Below are positions 9,861-19,290 of a stretch of 30,164 nt of DNA, piece after piece. Source of the DNA: Chara braunii (taxonomy: Eukaryota > Streptophyta > Charophyceae > Charales > Characeae). Location of the stretch: contig BFEA01000498.1 of NCBI GenBank assembly GCA_003427395.1, positions 867,994-898,157 of the forward strand. The letters are read 5' to 3'. The position numbers were made by a program, and so were the translations under genes. A model generated the notes under the pieces. The model was not told the DNA's origin, made no database searches, and saw only the letters and a list, made by a program, of their open reading frames with translations. Numbering within the stretch: position 1 is the first letter of the stretch; every line of letters starts with the position of its first letter.

Positions 9861-10619
9861 CCTAGGGCCAGGGCCGGAGAGGAACTGGCCAGGTAAAAGG
9901 TGAAGGGATGTTTGTTGGATGTTAAAAGAAGAAAGTTTGGTTTGTGATAACACAAGTCTCTCTAGCCTGGGCCAGGGCCGAAGAGGAACGGGCCCAAGTA
10001 ATTGAGAGAGAGCGTCCTTAATCTGAGAGAGGGAACTTATCTCGTTATGTTGTTTGTGGGGGATTTGGGTGTCTCTGACCTGGGCTGGGGCCGAAGCGGA
10101 ACAGGTCCAGGTTGGCGTTGAAAAAGGGAAATTTACTATGTCATTGTAACAGTCAAGCCTTCTCAGGCTTGGACCAGGGCCGAAGAGAAATGGGTTCGGG
10201 CACTGCGAAGGACTGTGAGCTGACGTTGAAAGAAGAAAACACTGCTGGGGATAACATAAAATTTGTGAACTTCGACCAGGGCCGAAGAGGAACGGGTCCG
10301 GGTTTCGTGAAACAGTATTTAAAGAAAAGGTTTGTTTGATGTGCAACTTTTCATTATATGAGCTTCCTAGACCTGGACCAGGGCCGAAGAGGAACATGTC
10401 CAGGTATTGTGGAGTGTTGTGAGTTGAATCTATGACAAAGATTTGCTTGGTGTGTGAATTCCACAAGCCTGGGCTAGGGCCGAAGAGGAACAAGCCCAGG
10501 TGTCGTGAGAGAACATTTAGTAAAAGCGCAAAGGAAAGAAAGAAGTTTGTTTGAATGATGTGTGCAGATTGTGTGAGTTTTTTGGGCCTGGGCCGAGGCC
10601 GAAGAGGAACAGGCCCAGG
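9861..10619. repeat. Array of eight 33-nt hairpin repeats with variable spacers
   Basis: Eight 33-nt repeats lie at 9861-9893, 9966-9998, 10079-10111, 10168-10200, 10270-10302, 10372-10404, 10468-10500 and 10587-10619. Spacers are 72, 80, 56, 69, 69, 63 and 86 nt. The central part, GGGCCGAAGAGGAAC in most copies, is nearly invariant. The outer 8 nt on each side pair as a stem (CCTGGGCC with GGCCCAGG in copy 8). Four copies pair at all eight positions (allowing G-T) and three at seven; copy 1 pairs less well. Stem positions change together: 6 with 28 is G-C, A-T or G-T, and 8 with 26 is C-G, T-A or T-G. Spacers share only weak A/G-rich similarity (GTTGAAAGAAG and TTTGTTTGATGTG-like blocks). 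The array is probably an old tandem repeat of about 100 bp in which only the hairpin stayed conserved. No cas gene or eukaryotic gene is associated. Confidence 0.9.
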
Positions 10620-11030
10620 ACTTGTGTTTTTATTAATTCTAGAATTAGGTGCATGACAAGGATGATCCCCTGACCAGATGCTCACTTGATTTTTGACAAT
10701 TAAGGTGTGTGTCGAGTTCATTCAACTTTTGAAAAGAAATAAGGAGCAAATAAAATACAGAAAACTGAAAGGCTAAGATCTCACACAAGAGCAGAAGGAT
10801 GAGTCTGTTTTCATGAATGAATCTTGTCATATTGTGTTTGCCTTGTCATGTGCCTTGATATTGTTCTGCCTTGTTTTAATCTGCGCATTGTAGATGGATA
10901 GGTTAACCTGTTAGAGCTCGCCGAGTGCTTAAGCGATAGGTAATTCAGCTACCCACATGTCAGCTGCCTTTGTACTTTTGCATTTTGATTCTGGGACTAG
11001 TCTCTGAGTTAGTACAGATTCTGACGGCCG
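10620..11030. other. No gene recognised
   Basis: Moderately AT-rich sequence with no supported frame. It contains a run of related short words such as TGTCATATTGTGTTTGCC and TGTCATGTGCCTTG (10827-10860), suggesting a degraded repeat or untranslated region. Confidence 0.35.
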
Positions 11031-11330
11031 ACTTCTCTAAACGGGATGGTGCCGGAATTTTTACTAATTCTAAGGGGTCAGTCGAAATAGGCTTGATATT
11101 TGGTCTAGGGTAATCCGCTCTTTGGAGTTTAGCAAAATACCTAACAGCGTACTCCTCTAGGGAAGGTGCTGCCGAACTTTTTGCCAAAATCTACGAGAGT
11201 TAGTCTAATCTCAGTTGTCATGTAGATCTGGGTCACTTCTTCTTGTTTTGATTTGATTTAAATTCTGGATGGGTGATTTTCTAGAGGAGATGCTGCCGAA
11301 AATTTTCCAAAACCCAGATTGATAGGGACC
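11030..11330. repeat. Three diverged ~120-bp tandem repeats
   Basis: The motif GG(A)GATG(G/C)TGCCG(A/G)A-TTTT recurs at about 11044, 11161 and 11285 (spacing 117 and 124 bp), each preceded by a CTCTA- or CTAGAG-like word. In the first two copies it is followed by a GTCAGTC or TTAGTCT word. The minus strand of the first two units falls in one open frame (10960-11187) that reads KSSAAPSLEEYAVRY and KIPAPSRLEKSAVRI. The second spacing is not a multiple of three, so a coding repeat is doubtful. Confidence 0.55.
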
Positions 11331-12416
11331 GAGTCCGTTCGTAGTTGAGACAAGTTCGTGTCCTCTTCATGATGTAGGAATTCTCCTAAGCGATGAGTGT
11401 TGGCGAAACACTTCGTATGGATTGAGAAACTTCAACTTCTGCTATCAACTGATAGCGGGTCGGTTTGCGACTCAACCTCCGCCTTCCTTGATACCCGCAC
11501 CCAAAAATACCTGAAGACCCTATGGGCGAATGACTTTCCCTTGAAAGGATGTTACCCCGTCTCAGAGCTCTTCTATGAATGGCCATGCAGGGAACAGATG
11601 AAATGATATGGGGGTGGGTTATGTCATTGTCGAATAAGGGATGGGAGGGGGGGGTGCGTGGGACAAGGTAAAGGGGCAAGAAGGTTAACCACGTTAGCGC
11701 ATGGATTGTGCGTTGACTGAATGTGTGTGCGCAGGTATGTATTTTTTTGGGGTTTGATCTATCGTTTGAAAAGGAGTGAGTGAATGCGCGTGACTGGGTG
11801 AGCAAGTCACACTAGTGATTGTGAGAAGTGGTCTCTCCTGATCTCCACAACAGATTCTCCCCTCTGCCTGAGTTTGTTGTGTACTCGTGGGCGCGTGTAT
11901 TTTTCCTTTTATCAGGAAGGATGGGTACACTCGAAGCCCTTGCCAAGTCAGTTCGAGGCCTTTGTCCAGGACATTCTCCTTGTTTGTCTTTAATAGTTGG
12001 ACGAGAATGCTCGCGATGGGAAGTCGTGACTGTCGTCTGTTGATGACAGAAAGCTTTCCCTCGCACTATAACTCCGTTAAATTCCCTGCACAAAGCACGA
12101 AAGAACTGAGAGCAAGCAGTCACGCGTGTGCCCGTTTTGCGTCGGGAAGTTAATTTCTTCAAGATGCACGCTATCCGACAGTTGAGTGTCAAACGTAACC
12201 CGTGATACCATAAAATGGGCGCGTGGTTATGGGTACCACACAGTACGCAGTCATCTTGACCGCTTGTGTTTTTGCTCATGGCTAAATCACTATGATTAGG
12301 ATTTGCGTCGACGCGTTGTTCATGCGAAGTTCAACGCCCGACGCCTACTCATTTATTCCCCTGAAAAGGTTATGGGTTAAACGGAACAAGGGACTAGGCG
12401 CGATTCGCATTCTGAT
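11331..12416. other. No gene recognised
   Basis: Several frames of 70-155 codons overlap on both strands (for example 11812-12279, minus), but none shows a domain or a plausible splice context. Poly-G (11643-11654) and poly-T tracts are present. Confidence 0.35.
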
Positions 12417-12860
12417 TTAGAGTTTTGTTAAAAGTAAGTATCGCGTGGTTAGGATAGCCGTCCTAGTCGACCGACGTAGTGCCGCGCGCGGGAGATCAGC
12501 GCCCCCCGCGACGGCTCGAGTACGGGTCCGAGCTAGGCGTTGACCGCACGTACCCCCTATGCTACAACGTACGAGAAACGCCCTCGGCTGGCCCACCTTC
12601 GTGATTGCAAGTAAAAGCCTTCGCATGTGACCTAGTAGCTCGGCGGGGATATGCCCACCTAAGGGATGGTGGCAGCTCCTGCAGGTGGAGGTAAGGTGTA
12701 CCTTACGAGGCCCTATCCTGTCGTAGGGACTCGACAGAGGTATAGCTGGCGCACTCGGCCGGAGCGGCACCGCTGCTTCATAACATGCGTCCTAAAACGT
12801 TCCTGCCAATCCTGCATGACGCGGCCGGGAGGGCCCCCTGTGGGGGGCCGATGCGCTCGA
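12417..12860. other. GC-rich, CpG-rich segment with a strong hairpin
   Basis: This block is clearly richer in G, C and CpG than its surroundings. Near its end GGCCCCC (12832-12838) and GGGGGGCC (12842-12849) form a stable short hairpin. The minus-strand frame 12417-12770 is open for 117 codons, Arg- and Ser-rich, as expected by chance in GC-rich DNA. No gene is called. Confidence 0.4.
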
Positions 12861-12988
12861 CACCGTACGAACCGAACCTAAAGGCTCCGCAGGTTCGTGG
12901 CGACGTTATCTTCTTCCCTCCCCTTTGCTTCGCTTCGTGAAACAATGTCGGACCGCACCGTACGAACCGAACCTAAAGGTTCGGCAGG
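12861..12988. repeat. 95-bp tandem unit containing 70-bp dispersed repeat, copy 2
   Basis: CACCGTACGAACCGAACCTA begins at 12861 and again at 12956, each followed by AAGG-TC-GCAGG. The DNA between them (12890-12959) is the second copy of the 70-bp repeat seen at 6256-6325. The GAACCGAACC words continue in the following repeat. Confidence 0.8.
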
Positions 12989-13040
12989 CTCGAGTCAGAG
13001 AAGGGGAACGACCGGCGAACCGAACTGAACCGAAGCTAAC

Positions 13041-13490
13041 CGAGCCGAAATGTCCGCAGCGTCTAACCAGTGAAGGGGAACGAGCGGGAGTTGTTCAGTT
13101 GTCGAAATCAATCCCCTACACGATGTACTTTCCTTGTTCATTTTTGTTTTGTTTTCTAATTTCACAATTTTTTTGTTTTTTGTTTGTCTTTCTCTTAAAC
13201 CGAACCAAACCGAGCCATATCGAGTCGAGCCGAAATGTCTGCAACCTCAAGCCACTAAAGGGGAACGAACGGGAGTTGTTCAATTGTCGAAATCAGTCCC
13301 GTGTGCGACTTGGACCATTTCTCGATTTATGTGTGTCATCCTTGCGCAAGGACCATGCCAATCTTCTCTGTATCGTTTCAATTTTAACGGATGTCCCGAA
13401 GGACAATCCCGTGTGAGACTTAATTTCCTCGTTCTTTTATTTTTTATTTTTTTATTTCATAATTTTCTCGTTTTTTTGTTTGTAACAATG
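13041..13490. repeat. Tandem repeat pair, second copy interrupted by a U6 insertion
   Basis: Copy 1 (13041-13195) and copy 2 (13226-13490) share CGAGCCGAAATGTC, AAGGGGAACGA-CGGGAGTTG, TTGTCGAAATCA-TCCC and a T-rich end. Copy 2 is about 110 bp longer because the U6 sequence and one copy of its flanking direct repeat lie inside it. Copy 1 runs from ATCCC through to TTTCCTTG/TTCCTTG-like T-rich DNA without a break and so represents the empty site. Confidence 0.75.
13311..13404 (-). pseudogene. U6 snRNA retrocopy, near full length
   Basis: Read on the minus strand, this matches U6 snRNA from end to end: the 5' hairpin GTCCTTCGGGACATCCG, TTAAAATTGAAACGA, the ACAGAGA box in ATACAGAGAAGATTGGCATG, the internal stem-loop region TCCTTGCGCAAGGATGACAC, and the plant-type 3' end AAATCGAGAAATGGTCCA. 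It is flanked by an 18-nt direct repeat with two mismatches, CAGTCCCGTGTGCGACTT (13294-13311) and CAATCCCGTGTGAGACTT (13404-13421), which looks like a target-site duplication. No TATA box or plant upstream sequence element precedes it and no T-run follows the 3' end. A retroposed, probably silent copy is the best reading. The deviations (GAAACG for GGAACG, GGCATG for AGCATG) support that. Confidence 0.9.
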
Positions 13491-13790
13491 TTTTCGTTAA
13501 AAATAAAATATTTTACGAAAAGTGAACATACCTAAATTATCAATTTTCGACAAAACAGACCTTGATGATATTTATGAACAGAATAAGAAAATTTTCGATA
13601 TATAAAAAATAATGATAAAAAGTTTAACGAGCTTTGAAACATATAAAGAACTATCAGTCTATGCTGTTAACAAAAAAAAAAAAAATCATAACATTCATAA
13701 TAATACATGAATACCACGAAATAAAATTTGTGTTTGAAAAGTTCATATGTTGGGCAAAGCGCCCATCATCATATGCCTTGCAAAGGGGTC
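13491..13790. other. AT-rich segment, no gene
   Basis: Strongly AT-rich with poly-A and poly-T runs (A-run at 13671-13685). No frame is supported. Confidence 0.4.
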
Positions 13791-13797
13791 TCTGGCC

Positions 13798-14245
13798 CTT
13801 ACATCGCCAAGTGTTGTGAGTTAGGAATTTCAAAGAACCAGAGTGCATAAAAGCAAAAAACATGGTTAGACCCCTGGACAGATAGCACCCCGATTTGCAG
13901 TAAAAGAATTTTTTTGCCATCATACTTTTGACTTAACTAACTTAAAGTTAGCAGGTGTTATCTTCTATAATTGTAAATTGTCCAATCTTCCAAACAGTGA
14001 TATCATTTTGTCCATGATGTGCAGGGTCCCCTTACATCTCCAAGCGTTATCACTTAAGAAAGACCCAGAGTGTTTAATTTAAAGCAACTCTGGTTTGACC
14101 TCCGGACAAATAGCACCACGATTTGCATTAAAAGAAACATTTTGTCATCATACTTTGGACTTAGTTAAGCTACCTATCTTCTATTGTAAACTTTCCAATC
14201 TTCCAAAAGAGTGGTATCATTTTGTTCATGATATGCAGGGTCCCT
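13798..14245. repeat. Tandem duplication of ~215-235 bp
   Basis: Unit 1 (from 13798) and unit 2 (from 14031) share CTTACATC(G/T)CCAAG(T/C)GTT, an AGAGTG-TAA word, GGACA(G/A)ATAGCACC, GATTTGCA-TAAAAGAA, CATCATACTTT-GACTTA, TCCAATCTTCCAAA and GATAT/GTATCATTTTGT-CATGAT. The block GCAGGGTCCC closes unit 1 (14021) and unit 2 (14235). No coding content is seen. Confidence 0.85.
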
Positions 14246-14842
14246 GTATTCTATATGCGTTTTTATTTTTTCATATTCCCACAACAGGAAATGTCACATA
14301 TATTTTATTGTCATGTCAACAAGGTCATCCGCTAATGTTTTCAACATCGGTTGTTCTCTAATCGCTCTCCGAAATTCTGCTAATCTTTGCACGTCAACGT
14401 TATTCGCATTGAACGTCCTTGCACTTGCAAAATAGTCATTATGAATAAAAAATGAAACCTTGCAACGTCCTTGGATGCATGCCTCCGCAGAAAACAATCT
14501 CATGACCTTCAAATTATAGTAGTAGAATTTCACTGCAGAGTAATACCACTATGAGAATGATGCGAGCACCTCTCGTGGATATATTCCCGACTCGCAGCAC
14601 GGACGACCACAAATGTGGAGAGACTGCCGATGACAATGTTCCCAACGGTGCGGCGTGACGTCCACACCTCGGACATTGACTATTGAATCTTCAAAAATGA
14701 CTTCAAAAGTGAAAAATATTGCTCACATATCACGCCACAAGTTTCTTCCCCATACGATGTCATTGGGCGGCCATCCAGTAGTCGCAAATGGTTCAACAAT
14801 TCCGCGAAACAACAAAATACAGTTCAAACCTGAGTTGCCAGG
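14246..14842. other. No gene confirmed; one short minus-strand frame
   Basis: The 79-codon minus frame 14533-14294 contains VDVQRLAEFRRAIREQP and looks mildly protein-like, but it has no recognised domain. A possible acceptor (CTCTGCAG) lies just upstream on that strand. It could be a decayed exon. Confidence 0.3.
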
Positions 14843-14935
14843 CCGAACGTACGGAGGCCCCTAAGCTGACCCCCGGACGTTCAGGCGTTCGGGTCCCCGT
14901 ACGGGGCCCGAACTCGAAGGGGTTCGGACCCCGCA
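14843..14935. repeat. GC-rich 'GTTCGGGCGTTCGGG' repeat, copy 1
   Basis: CCGAACGTACGG, GACCCCCGGACGTTCAGGCG and GGGTCCCCGTACGGGGCCCG form a CpG-rich block made of CCGAAC/GTTCGG words. GGGTCCCCGTACGGGGCCC is a near-perfect palindrome. A related block lies at 15507-15598, suggesting copies of one repeat on either side of AT-rich DNA. Confidence 0.65.
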
Positions 14936-15310
14936 AAAACTTATTTTGGTCCCTAAGAATTATTTTTTTTTTCTGATTTTGTTTTTGTAAGTTCTCTTTT
15001 ATGTAAGCTACCTGTTTCTCAATTTTGAAGTCATTCTGTGGAGCCAAACAATAATGAAAAATCGGCAAAGATGGTAGTGTCAAAACTTGCTTTCCCACTT
15101 ACTAATTTGTTTTTTTTCTCTTTTCACTTTTTGTTTTCCCTTTATTTCGGGGCCTGAACAAAATTATTATTTTTTCAAACTTTATTTGCAGGTTCTCTAT
15201 TATGTACGATACATATGTATAAAATTTCATGGCATTTGACAAATCCAAAAAAAAATGAAAAATCTCCAAAGATGGCGGTGTCAAAAACTTGCCTGCCCAC
15301 GCAATAATTT
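14930..15310. repeat. 201-bp tandem duplication
   Basis: GTTCTCT at 14991 and 15192, and ATGAAAAATC at 15054 and 15255, are both 201 bp apart. Between them the two units align with moderate divergence (AAGATGG-(A/C)GG/AGTGTCAAAA-CTTGC is shared). The units are AT-rich and non-coding. Confidence 0.85.
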
Positions 15311-15480
15311 CATTCTTGTTTTATTTTTTCTTATTTCAATTAATATTATTTATTTTTTGTATTTGATTTTTATTTCAAATTTGGTAAGGAATTTGGATGT
15401 ACTGTTGAGGCAAATGTTGTTTAGTTTATTCTTCTTCATGACATAGTTTGTTTTCAGAAGTTTTGGAAACTGTTTTTTTT

Positions 15481-15490
15481 NNNNNNNNNN
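15481..15490. other. Assembly gap (10 N)
   Basis: Ten N characters lie within a poly-T tract, so the true length here is unknown. Reading frames that cross it are not meaningful. Confidence 1.
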
Positions 15491-15506
15491 TTTTTTTTGT
15501 TCCGCG

Positions 15507-15598
15507 TTCGGCCGAACATCCGAACGCGTCGAGAGGGGGTCCCAAACGTTCGGGCGTTCGGGTTCGGGTGTTCGGCCCGTTCCGAACGCCGGCAACCC
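15507..15598. repeat. GC-rich 'GTTCGGGCGTTCGGG' repeat, copy 2
   Basis: GCGTTCGGCCGAACATCCGA, AACGTTCGGGCGTTCGGGTT and GTTCGGCCCGTTCCGAACGC repeat the words of the block at 14843-14935. CGTTCGGCCGAACA is itself a palindrome. Confidence 0.65.
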
Positions 15599-15599
15599 T

Positions 15600-16110
15600 G
15601 GTTCAAACAATATTTGAATGAGACAAAATTAAGGCTAAAGTTCTTCATCATCAGAAACGCTAACGTACTTCATTATCAGGAAGAGCAAGGCATGCCATAA
15701 CTTTTTCTCTGGCTAATTCGGGAATGTGCAATCCATTCTCCAAGCGCGATATTTTTAACGTCCACCTCCACAAAATACAATTTGAATGCTGCCATCGCTC
15801 AAGCGACGTTTTGTCCTTTTCAGAAATATGGACGCACCCTTTTCAGAGCAATAGGCGATGGACTGTTTTTTTCAAGCAACCCATTTCTAACTTTGATTGA
15901 TTCACGAGACCGTTTTTGTGTTGTACATGATGACCAATCAGAACCGCTTTCGATGAAGATCATCTGCAACCGTCATTATGCCGAAGATATTGAATTTCAA
16001 ATCCATGTCGGGCATCCGCAACCTTCATCGAACACGACGATTTTCGAATGCCTCGCCATCCAATTCTTGAGACTCCCCAAAACATTGGCATATTGTCGTG
16101 ACAGTTCGTC
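15600..16110. other. No gene recognised
   Basis: The 117-codon plus frame at 15782-16135 lacks any recognisable domain and overlaps the start of the repeat region, so I do not call it. Confidence 0.35.
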
Positions 16111-17160
16111 GTTGAGAACCTCCTGTATGTGTTAAACAGTCGGAAGCTCAAAGTCCGGATCACCAAAAGCACTATTGTAGGGGACACGCGATAACTTCCC
16201 CAGACGAAAGGTTTCCTTGAAGGCAGTTGTTCCCGAGAACATGGAAGGCAGTTGTTTCCAAATACTGTATTAGACGCAATGCCATCGTTCGTCCACCATT
16301 TGCCGCGTCCTTCGGTTAGGTACTCGATAGGGTGAGGCAGTCTTTAATCTTCGGGAGTGAGCACCATGCACATATGCCATACAGTCGATCGATCATTCGC
16401 CATCCATAACATTGACAGCACAGGAGACGTCTCTTCTCCCTGTGGTGTACAAGACACACATTTTCCGAGACACCACGCCATCCACCAGTATTGTTTTAAT
16501 CGTGGGTGGTGGACATCCATTACAGTTTGTTACCGACGACCTTCCGTATGTGCCAAACAGTCGGTCGTCCTCGACTTGGATGACCGAAAGCACTATTGTA
16601 GAGACCAAACCAAAGACAGTTGTAAACCAAGCGACTGTTGGTTCAACACCGCTTCTTGTCGTGTTGCCTTGACAACAATCCATGTGAGTGTCTGATTTGC
16701 AATGGAGTGCCTATTGCGGGTTATTGACGGGAAAGTTATCATGTTAGACACGGTAAGTGGCAATGAACCAGTCCATCCCATGTTATTCATCACTCGATGA
16801 CATTGTATACATGCCAAACAACCAGAACAAGACTTTAGATAACAAACGATACCCTGTCGTCAGACTTTGTCTACTGCAGAGAGCAACCATATTCGGCTTT
16901 ATGAAGCAGTTTCACAACTTCTGGACGTCGTTCGGAGTCCCTTCATCAGTCGGTGAGCAATAGAGTGTTAAGCCCTTATCATTTGTGGGCAAGTTGTTGT
17001 GTTGGACACGACACTTGACGAGGACCGCCCACGACGACATCCATCGGTGCAACGCAACAGTGAGTCTGACACAGTTTGCTATCGACGACCTTCAATATGT
17101 GCCAAACAATCCATCGTATTTCGTCGGATGACCAAAAGCACTATTATAGAGGATTAATGA
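16110..17160. repeat. Degenerate long-period repeats (three copies)
   Basis: ACC(A/G)AAAGCACTATT-TAG occurs at about 16162, 16583 and 17131 (spacing 421 and 548 bp). Each is preceded by a CCT-C-TATGTG(C/T)(C/T)AAACA block. ACAGTTTG(T/C)TA-CGACGACCTT precedes the last two (16522 and 17071). The phrase GTTGTGTTGGACACGAC at 16995-17011 already resembles the palindromes of the arrays further right. Confidence 0.7.
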
Positions 17161-17280
17161 TACCTTTCTCGGATAAACGTTTTCCAATGCGACAGTTGTT
17201 ATAGAGAGCGTATGCCGAATAGTGTCTGTCGTATGAAGTGCCTTAAAAAGTCGACTATGACTGCAATAGATTTCTGATAA

Positions 17281-18090
17281 CATAGGTCATTGACTCGAAG
17301 GTCGACGAGTCGGTCACGATCACAATTGTTTACCAGAGTTCAGGCACCACGGATGGCAGGACACGACAACTGCTGGCAGGTTGTTGTGTCGAGCACAACG
17401 ACACAAATCATGCATCGAGGTTGAATCATCATGTTGGACATGACGCCCGCCAAACAGTCTATCATTTCGCACACCACGACAACCTCATAGACGAGATGCA
17501 TTGCGCACCTTTCCTGGTTCCAGCCTATGGACACGACGACGATATCATAGACACAATCACCATTGCAAGGTTAAACAGAGGTCAGGCATCACGATTGGCA
17601 CCACGACGTATGGCAGTCATCACAGAAGGGACAACAACCACTGGTCACCTTCGGGTTATGCAGAGAGGTTATGTGATTTATGAAAACATAGGTCATTCAC
17701 GCGAACGTCGACGAGTTGGTCACGATCAAAGTTGTTTACCAAAGTTCAGGCATCACGAACGGCAGGACACGACAACCACTGGTAGGTTGTTGTGTCGGGC
17801 ATGACGACACAAATCATGCATCGAGGTTGAGTCATCTTGTTGGACAAGACGCCTGCCGGACAGTCTATCGTTTCGCACACAACGACAACCTTATAGACGG
17901 GATGCATTGGGGGCCTTTTCCGACTGGTTATTGGGTTGGACACGATGACCACATCATGGACACAATCACCGTTATAAGGTTGAACAAAGATCAGGCATCA
18001 CGGTTGACACCACGACCTGTGGCAAGCATCACAGAAGGAACAACGACCACTGGTCACCTTCGGGTTACGCCGAGAGGTTATGCCCGACAA
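17281..18090. repeat. 406-bp tandem repeat, two copies
   Basis: CATAGGTCATT-AC-CGAA-GTCGACGAG begins at 17281 and again at 17687. The copies stay aligned through AATTGTTTACC/GTTGTTTACC, GGCAGGACACGACAAC, ATCATGCATCGAGGTTGA, CACAATCACC and CCACTGGTCACCTTCGGGTTA. Each unit contains several TTGGACACGA-type half palindromes. There is no coding content: the frames that remain open on both strands reflect the repeated CG-rich words. Confidence 0.85.
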
Positions 18091-18104
18091 CGTGACTGTT
18101 GGTC

Positions 18105-18860
18105 ATGTTATCTTGAGGTTGGGTCATCATGTTGGATACGATGACTGCCGACAGGTTATCGGGAAGGAGACAACAACAAACTCATGCACGAGATTTATTG
18201 GGCATCTTGCCCGACTGGTTATCGGGTTGAACACGACGACCACCTCATCCATTACATGTTTTGGGCACCTTGCACGCCCGGTCATCGGGGTGGACACGAT
18301 GACCATATCATGCACAGGGGGTAGTGGGGTCATATGATGCCGAGGAAGTGTCCGACAATAAAATTGTTTGGCAGGTTACCTTGAGGTTGAGTCATCGTGT
18401 TGGACACGATGACCACCGGAAGGTTATCGGGTTGGATACGACGACAACCTCATGCACGAGATGTATAGGGCAACTGGCCCGAATGGTTATCGGGTTGGAC
18501 ACGACAACCACCTCATGCACTGGACATTTTGGGCGCCTTGCACGACTGGTTATCGTGTTGGACACGACTACCACATCATGCACACGGGGGTCTTATGAAG
18601 CCGAGGAAGTGTTCGACAATGTGACTGTTTGGCAGGTTGTCTTGAGGTTGAGTCATCGTGTTGGACACGATGACCTCCGGAAGGTTATCGGGTTGGATAC
18701 GATGACAACCTCATGCACGAGATGTATAGGGCTGCTCGCCCGAATGGTTATCAGATTGGACTCGACAACCACCTCATGCACTGGACGTTTTGGGCACCTT
18801 GCACGACTGGTTATCGGGTTGGACACGACGACCACATCATCCATAAGGGGTAGAGGGGTC
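18105..18860. repeat. ~265-bp higher-order satellite, three copies
   Basis: CTTGAGGTTG-GTCATC starts at about 18112, 18380 and 18641 (spacing 268 and 261 bp). Each higher-order unit contains about four subunits of 65-70 bp built on GGTTATCGGGTTGGACACGA, CGACCACCTCATGCAC and TTTTGGGCACCTTGCACG. Units 2 and 3 are preceded by GATGCCGAGGAAGTG/GAAGCCGAGGAAGTG. The palindrome ATCGTGTTGGACACGAT occurs at 18394-18410 and 18655-18671. Confidence 0.88.
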
Positions 18861-19290
18861 ATATCAAGCCATGAAACCTGCACTGCGGGCACTTTGTTGA
18901 CGTCATCAAACAAAAAACGAGAGAGGAAATATAGAGACCGTCGATCATAGATATCAACAGCTTGCACAAACCCCTCCCAAGTACTGCAGTCTCCAGACCG
19001 ACGATTCCAAGACGAGCAAGCGAGAGGTAGTTGTCGGGCACTGTTAGACGGTGGGTCATTTACCTAGACAACGGACCACGATCTTGTGAAGCAGATCGCC
19101 GATTCACGCAGTAGCCGATTTGCTTGGCCAGTGCTGCCAGCGGCAACTCGTTCCGCAGACGAACGTTCGCCACACCACACCCGATCGCCGATAATGAGGA
19201 ACACAAAAGCGTTCGTCGCAGCGCACCCACTCGTCAAATGAGGTTATTGCTCGAGCGGAAGGTGTTTTGAAAGGACGAGGCATCCAGTGA
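18861..19290. other. No gene recognised
   Basis: Single-copy-looking sequence between the satellite and the promoter-like modules. The minus frame at 19104-19400 has no recognisable domain. Confidence 0.3.

Noticed and set aside
9861-10619. CRISPR array
   Set aside because: Repeat length and palindromic ends look similar, but the spacers are long, unequal and weakly related to one another, there are no cas genes, and the surrounding DNA is eukaryotic.
9819-10721. 300-codon minus-strand ORF across the hairpin array, with FLFGPGPGL-like and PLRPRPR-like repeats
   Set aside because: The same DNA repeat is read in different frames from copy to copy, and the spacing (89-119 bp) is not a multiple of three. 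The protein repeats are by-products of stop-poor repeat DNA.
13311-13404. Functional U6 snRNA gene
   Set aside because: There is no TATA box or upstream sequence element before it and no T-run terminator. The flanking direct repeat and base changes indicate a retrocopy.
15350-15651. Minus-strand ORFs crossing the N run
   Set aside because: They contain unknown residues from the assembly gap and consist of AT-rich and CpG-repeat translation.
17416-18144. Plus-strand ORFs of 127 and 142 codons with HHDRHD/TTTTGHL-like words
   Set aside because: They are frames of the 406-bp tandem repeat and are reproduced in each copy only because the DNA repeats.
18324-18950. 208-codon plus-strand ORF with repeated LDTTTTSCT
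   Set aside because: It is a translation of the ~265-bp satellite. The repeats explain the open frame, and there is no gene context.
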